The notes under the pieces were generated by a model. The model searched no databases. It was not told the origin of the DNA and was given only the letters and a program-made list of their open reading frames with translations. Shown piece after piece: positions 59,910-64,000 of a DNA stretch of 64,000 bases; position 1 is the stretch's first letter, and the number at the start of each line of letters is the position of its first letter. The stretch is from Hoylesella pleuritidis JCM 14110 (lineage in GTDB: Bacteria; Bacteroidota; Bacteroidia; Bacteroidales; Bacteroidaceae). The stretch lies in the NCBI RefSeq assembly GCF_000613725.1, contig NZ_BAJN01000007.1:1-64000 (forward strand), given 5' to 3'. Made by a program: the position numbers and the translations under genes.

Positions 59910-61237
59910 TTCTTTTTCGATAAGCTCGTCAACATTTCAGCCAATCGTGCATCAGAGGGGCGGGCTGCATTGGGGGCCACCCAGTTACCGTCGGGATCTA
60001 TCAACAGAAAACGAGGAACAGAGCCTAAATCCATCTCTTTGGGCAACGCGGTCCAATCACCGGCCCACAATTGTACGCCTCCTAATCGCCTGTCTTTGAC
60101 AAATCGCTTCCAGACCGCGTTGTTCTTATCAATCGAGATACTGACAAAAACGATATTATTGTCGGCGAATCTCTTTTCAAGTTGCTTGAGGTGCGGAATC
60201 TCAGCCTTGCACGGAGCACACCACGTAGCCCAAATGTCTACGTAGACATACTTGCCGCGAAACTCAGACAGCGAGCGCAGCCGGCCGACAGAATCGGGAT
60301 AAATCAGATTGGGCGCAGGACTCCCGGGCACCAGTTCAGACAACGGACGCGGCACATCGTTGCGTAATCTGCCGCGATTATCAGCCGACAGATGAGGCAG
60401 ATACGTGTCCTCAAACTTACGATAGTCGGCATAGTCGGTGTTGGGCACCCGACTCAGAATGTATTCCTCGCGAAGGGCTTTGTTATCGATTTCTCCTAAT
60501 TGCTGCTCAAGCGTGAAGGATTGCTGTCTGTAAACATACGTCTGCTTATAATCAAAATAGGCTTTCATCAGTGCAATACCATAAGGCTGCAAGAGCAGTC
60601 GACCCGTTGTTTCGGGGAAACGGGGCATTATCATTTGGAAGTAAGTCGACTTTTGTTCGTCCGAGTCATATACCTGCTGATTTTTGCTGATATAAGTAAC
60701 GAAGCGATAGAACAGATCCGTTTGGATAATGCTCTTGATCTGTGCAGCAAAAGGGTTATTCGTCTTTTGCAGCTGACCGATCAACAGATCTGCCTCCGTC
60801 TTTACCGAATCGAAAACAGCAAAAAAGGCGGCATAATCTTGCGTCTTCCCCTGCGGTAAACGACTCTCGATGCGATTCCAGCGCTGCAAGACCTCATTCT
60901 CGGGATTTCCCGGATCAGAGAACGAGAATTTGCCGGCACGCCAGCCAACCTTTACGGTATTTCCCGCGTGCAAGAAGATTCTGAAATAGCGGCTTCCGTC
61001 GTACAGATAGAAAAACTGCGGCGGCAACGGATCGGTAACGAAGCCGAATGTTCCACCGGGCGAAACTGTTGTAACGGCATAATTGGCAGGTCGTCCACGA
61101 TCTGCCGTGACAAGGCTCACCTGCCGCGGAAGATTCTCGCCTTCCACCCGGCACAGAATCTGTGCAAAAGATTGGGCAGCAAGATTCGTTACGCCCAAGA
61201 AAGATAAAATAACCAACAAAATGGTGTTTCGTTTCAT
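59906..61237 (-). CDS. TlpA-type thioredoxin, exported
   Basis: 443 residues with a signal peptide (to about 21). The first 300 residues are the beta and helical region usual in front of Bacteroidota TlpA domains. The thioredoxin domain (about 310-443) has YVDIWATWCAPCKAEIPHL with an intact WCAPC motif. A periplasmic disulfide reductase acting with the neighbouring peptidase and import genes is likely. Confidence 0.88.
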   Translation of the reverse strand: MKRNTILLVILSFLGVTNLAAQSFAQILCRVEGENLPRQVSLVTADRGRPANYAVTTVSPGGTFGFVTDPLPPQFFYLYDGSRYFRIFLHAGNTVKVGWRAGKFSFSDPGNPENEVLQRWNRIESRLPQGKTQDYAAFFAVFDSVKTEADLLIGQLQKTNNPFAAQIKSIIQTDLFYRFVTYISKNQQVYDSDEQKSTYFQMIMPRFPETTGRLLLQPYGIALMKAYFDYKQTYVYRQQSFTLEQQLGEIDNKALREEYILSRVPNTDYADYRKFEDTYLPHLSADNRGRLRNDVPRPLSELVPGSPAPNLIYPDSVGRLRSLSEFRGKYVYVDIWATWCAPCKAEIPHLKQLEKRFADNNIVFVSISIDKNNAVWKRFVKDRRLGGVQLWAGDWTALPKEMDLGSVPRFLLIDPDGNWVAPNAARPSDARLAEMLTSLSKKK

Positions 61238-61257
61238 ATGTTCGTATTTAATGTAAG

Positions 61258-61372
61258 TTAGACGAAGGCCCTCTTCGGAATAACTGCCGAAATCGCTACG
61301 GGGTTACGGCAATCAGAGCAACGGAGTTACGACAATTACCGCTACGGAACAGCGATAAACACCGCTGTTCCG
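61258..61372 (-). repeat. Tandem array of five 23-bp units with a CCGTAGCGGTAATTG core
   Basis: Units at 61258, 61281, 61304, 61327 and 61350, exactly 23 bp each. Minus-strand consensus YYCCGTWGCGNNNATTGYCGTAA. Sequence differs from the 52739 array, but period, orientation and placement (a spacer between two lipoprotein or exported-protein genes of one operon) are the same. It fills almost the entire gap between the PKD-like gene stop and the tlpA start. Confidence 0.88.
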
Positions 61373-61392
61373 ATGCCGTAAATGCTGATATT

Positions 61393-62934
61393 TCAATAGC
61401 AAACGAAAACATCTCCAAAATAGGGACTCATATAGAGAATCTGCTTGGGATTGCCCGTTCCTTCATAAACGATGGGCGCATTTTTCACCTTGTTGGCAAC
61501 AGTCTCAAACAGATAAAGTTTATAAGTATTACCCTTGTTCGTAACAATGGCTAAGCGATCGACATTCTCCTTGACATTGGGGTCTTGGTAGTCCTGATAG
61601 TCGAACACCACGTGTTTCATCATCGTGATATGCTCGCCAACAGGAATGGCCGGCTGTCCGTCTTCACGCTTCACCTCATATTCCAGTGCGTTGGCCAGGT
61701 CGTAGCAATAGAGCTTATCATTTACACCGAAATACATCATCTCGAACTTGCGATTCTGAGCAAAACAGTTTGCTTTGTTCATCATCAATGCGGCATCTAA
61801 TCGGGCGATTTTGGTGATGCCGTTAGTTAGGAATGACGGCTCATAATATACGAGACTCTTACCGTCGATATATACAATGACGTGCGACCTGTCGGCTTGT
61901 TTTCTAAGCACAGCATATATCTTTCCGCCTTCCCACATTCCCTCGTCCAAGAATCCGAAATAAACAGGCTCGTAACCGACGAAATCGTTCTTGTAGAGAG
62001 AGTTTGCTTCGTCTTTGAGAATAATGACATTATCGGGTGTTTTAAACGATGTACAGAATCGGCCGAGTTTCAAATCGAAGAGCAACGGCGACATCGTGGC
62101 ATTCTTGGTAAAGACACTGCTGATAGCATTTCCGCCGTCCTTAGGATAGGCAAACTTAGAGAGTCCCAGTTCGCCGTTACGCTCGGTATAGGTATACAGA
62201 GCACCGTCGTTAACGAAGCCGTTCTCCTCAGATCCTGAGAACCACAAACTGGGGTTGCAGTTGGGCGCAGTCTCGAAGAACAGATCCTTGAATCCGGCCA
62301 ACCGCTTCATATCTGAGATTCGGATAACAGACAGGTCTTTGCTCGTCAATACGGTAAAGCACTTATTGTGGTCGGACAGTTCGCCCGTTTCCTGATTCAG
62401 CCAGGTATATTTGGTAAAGCCCAGGTATCGCGGCGTACCGCTGAGCGGCTGACCGGTGACATTGGCCAAAACATTCGCCGTCTTTTTACTACCGATAAAA
62501 AGATCGAGATCAGTGGAGCCGTCGATCTCTTTCAAGACATACCAGCCACGTGAAAAGCTCGATTGTACGACGAGACTGCTATAAGTATACTTCGTTACTC
62601 GCGTCTGTTTATGTCGGCAGGCAAAAATCAATCGATAGGATGAGAGCGGGAGATTCATCTTATACGACAAGTGTTTCTGGGTAGACAGCGTATCAATCTT
62701 CTTCCGCAGATTATCTTTATCATAACACATCCACATATAATCGTACTCGGCATCCGTGATATTCTCTGAAAGGCGGGGCGTGATGTCAAGCATTTCAGAG
62801 AGGTTGCAGATATAAACACTGTCTATTCCACTGATCTCGATCGAGCGAGGGTCGGTATAATCGTAGCTGCCTTTGTCTTCAAAACAGGCGGCCAACAGCG
62901 GCAGTATCAAGAAGAAATAAATTATTCGTTTCAT
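61393..62934 (-). CDS. PKD-like family lipoprotein
   Basis: 513 residues with a lipobox (LPLLAACFEDKGSYDY). The text after the Cys (DKGSYDYTD.RSIEISGID) and the later beta-propeller-like region fit the PKD-like (PF16407) lipoproteins that accompany SusCD pairs. Surface substrate binding is expected. It lies 18 bp after the DUF4843 gene. Confidence 0.82.
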   Translation of the reverse strand: MKRIIYFFLILPLLAACFEDKGSYDYTDPRSIEISGIDSVYICNLSEMLDITPRLSENITDAEYDYMWMCYDKDNLRKKIDTLSTQKHLSYKMNLPLSSYRLIFACRHKQTRVTKYTYSSLVVQSSFSRGWYVLKEIDGSTDLDLFIGSKKTANVLANVTGQPLSGTPRYLGFTKYTWLNQETGELSDHNKCFTVLTSKDLSVIRISDMKRLAGFKDLFFETAPNCNPSLWFSGSEENGFVNDGALYTYTERNGELGLSKFAYPKDGGNAISSVFTKNATMSPLLFDLKLGRFCTSFKTPDNVIILKDEANSLYKNDFVGYEPVYFGFLDEGMWEGGKIYAVLRKQADRSHVIVYIDGKSLVYYEPSFLTNGITKIARLDAALMMNKANCFAQNRKFEMMYFGVNDKLYCYDLANALEYEVKREDGQPAIPVGEHITMMKHVVFDYQDYQDPNVKENVDRLAIVTNKGNTYKLYLFETVANKVKNAPIVYEGTGNPKQILYMSPYFGDVFVCY

Positions 62935-62952
62935 CGTTACAGTTTTTAATCA

Positions 62953-63762
62953 TTAGGGGAACACTACATTCTTTCCATTCTCATCTTTGAGCGGCGGATT
63001 ATTCTTGGGATCTGCATTATAGGCATTCAAGGCTTTTTTGATTTTGGTCAGGAAATAGTCTCGGAGGGGTCTGTCGTTCGATTCGCGGATATAATGCTTA
63101 ATGAACTCATCATCCCATTTCCGTCCGGTCACATTGATCATAAAGCGATGCTTTACCTCAGACCAATCACCGAGGTAAAGATTACAGAAGTAATTCTTGT
63201 TCGACCACAAGCGCGGCTTCTCCAACTTGTCAGACAGCGTGATCTTTTTCAACCCATATCGCGGTGAGGGAATCGTGAAATCGCCGTTAGGCAGCAAACG
63301 CAGATACAGCTCGCGAGCATTTTTCTGTAAATCAGTATCTTCCCGTTTGACAATCACGCGCACCGTAATACCATTGGCATTGGCAGGAACGGTCAATGTC
63401 CCGTCGTGTGCGTCAAGAATCTCGAAATGTTTTCCCTGCTCTGCAGGATAATCCATATCAACATACGACGAATCGATGATCTTATTGGCATCATCCTCTG
63501 CGTATTTATATTTCCATTTTTTCTTTACCTGCTCATAATGTACAGTGCGTGGATGATTCGTGACCTCACCGATCGTCATCAATTTGATTTTAAGCGTATC
63601 TGCCCGTTTCTCATTCGAATAATAGGCAAACGTATATACGTCGTCGGCATTGTCTACAAAACGAATCATATTGTCGCCGTTATATGAATCAAGATCTGTC
63701 GAACAGCTTAGTAAAATCGACAACGGCAAGAACAGTATTGCCGATAAATCTATTCTTTTCAT
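62953..63762 (-). CDS. DUF4843-type lipoprotein
   Basis: 269 residues from the ATG at 63762, which follows a clear AAAGGAGG ribosome-binding site and begins a signal peptide with lipobox (SILLSCSTD). The frame is open upstream to 63966 but that overlaps the SusD gene. The DNMIRFVDN and LTVPANANGITVRVIVKRED stretches fit DUF4843 proteins, which regularly stand between SusD and the PKD-like lipoprotein. Confidence 0.82.
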   Translation of the reverse strand: MKRIDLSAILFLPLSILLSCSTDLDSYNGDNMIRFVDNADDVYTFAYYSNEKRADTLKIKLMTIGEVTNHPRTVHYEQVKKKWKYKYAEDDANKIIDSSYVDMDYPAEQGKHFEILDAHDGTLTVPANANGITVRVIVKREDTDLQKNARELYLRLLPNGDFTIPSPRYGLKKITLSDKLEKPRLWSNKNYFCNLYLGDWSEVKHRFMINVTGRKWDDEFIKHYIRESNDRPLRDYFLTKIKKALNAYNADPKNNPPLKDENGKNVVFP

Positions 63763-63778
63763 ACTCAACCTCCTTTGT

Positions 63779-64000
63779 TTACTGGTATTTGATTTCTGTT
63801 TTGGGTATAGGCAAGACATATACGCTTTTTGTCCCTTCCTTATTCGTCCATAAGATATTCCGGTCTCCCCGACGCTTATATTGGAAGAACTGCTGTCCCT
63901 CACCATAAAACTCTTTATTATATTCAGTCGCAACAAAAGCCTTCTTGCCTTCCTGTGTCTCGACATTCACTTGTTGCGACACATTCCGGGCTTTCAGCAA
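63779..64000 (-). CDS. SusD/RagB-type lipoprotein, C-terminal end (partial)
   Basis: The last 73 residues of a SusD homologue, cut by the window edge. EYNKEFYGEGQQFFQYKRRG and the final VYVLPIPKTEIKYQ are the family's C-terminal signature. It stops 16 bp before the DUF4843 start and would be preceded by a SusC gene outside the window. Confidence 0.9.
   Translation of the reverse strand: MLKARNVSQQVNVETQEGKKAFVATEYNKEFYGEGQQFFQYKRRGDRNILWTNKEGTKSVYVLPIPKTEIKYQ

Noticed and set aside
61258-61372. CRISPR-like look of the second 23-bp array
   Set aside because: Same reasons: contiguous tandem units, no spacers, no cas genes.
63763-63966. N-terminal extension of the DUF4843 protein
   Set aside because: It would overlap the SusD C-terminus and precede the signal peptide; the ATG at 63762 has a strong ribosome-binding site.

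Overview
The window looks like a chromosomal segment of a Bacteroidales bacterium, most likely a Prevotella-type oral or gut anaerobe. The support is: SusC/SusD pairs, Bacteroidota-only lipoprotein families (DUF4369, DUF4827, DUF4843, DUF4876, PKD-like), promoters of the TTTG-N19/20-TAnnTTTG type, and a type VI secretion VgrG/Rhs island. The genus is inference.

Layout. 1-25.2 kb is a housekeeping block: a KefB-type antiporter, pepT, tRNA-Arg(CCG), dnaX, a DivIC/FtsB-type division protein, pyrC, a membrane phosphoesterase, plsC, a large TPR protein with a periplasmic binding-protein-like lipoprotein, radA, pgk, folK, a LysM glucosaminidase, an M64 peptidase, glmM and nrnA. After an IS630 remnant, 26.1-38.2 kb is one co-directional locus: ECF sigma factor, FecR anti-sigma, SusC with an STN signalling domain, SusD, and four secreted proteins built on protease folds. 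Three of those four have lost their catalytic residues. 38.2-39.0 kb is a scar holding a dprA fragment and repeats. 39.0-40 kb carries a nucleotidyltransferase. 40.3-50.1 kb is a T6SS effector island: VgrG, a TPR protein, a full-length Rhs with toxin tip and immunity gene, then two displaced Rhs-tip cassettes, one with its own immunity gene. 50.2-56.8 kb (minus strand) is a TonB receptor with three lipoproteins, one of them His-rich. 57.3-64 kb (minus strand) is a SusD / DUF4843 / PKD-like / TlpA / S9 peptidase operon running off the right edge.

Three signals stand out. (1) The sigma/FecR/SusCD locus pairs nutrient import with pseudoproteases: a subtilisin fold lacking Asp, His and Ser, a Mx1-like metallopeptidase without HExxH, and a retropepsin fold without either DTG fused to an intact thioredoxin. 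(2) Two spacers inside minus-strand operons hold tandem arrays with an exact 23-bp period, and three other spacers hold diverged 22-bp units. (3) The Rhs island has the structure expected of toxin-tip switching.

Caution: many genes, including pgk, are broken by a single missing base, often in a short G/C run. The sequence probably contains indel errors, so the frameshifted genes below are described as they would read if intact.
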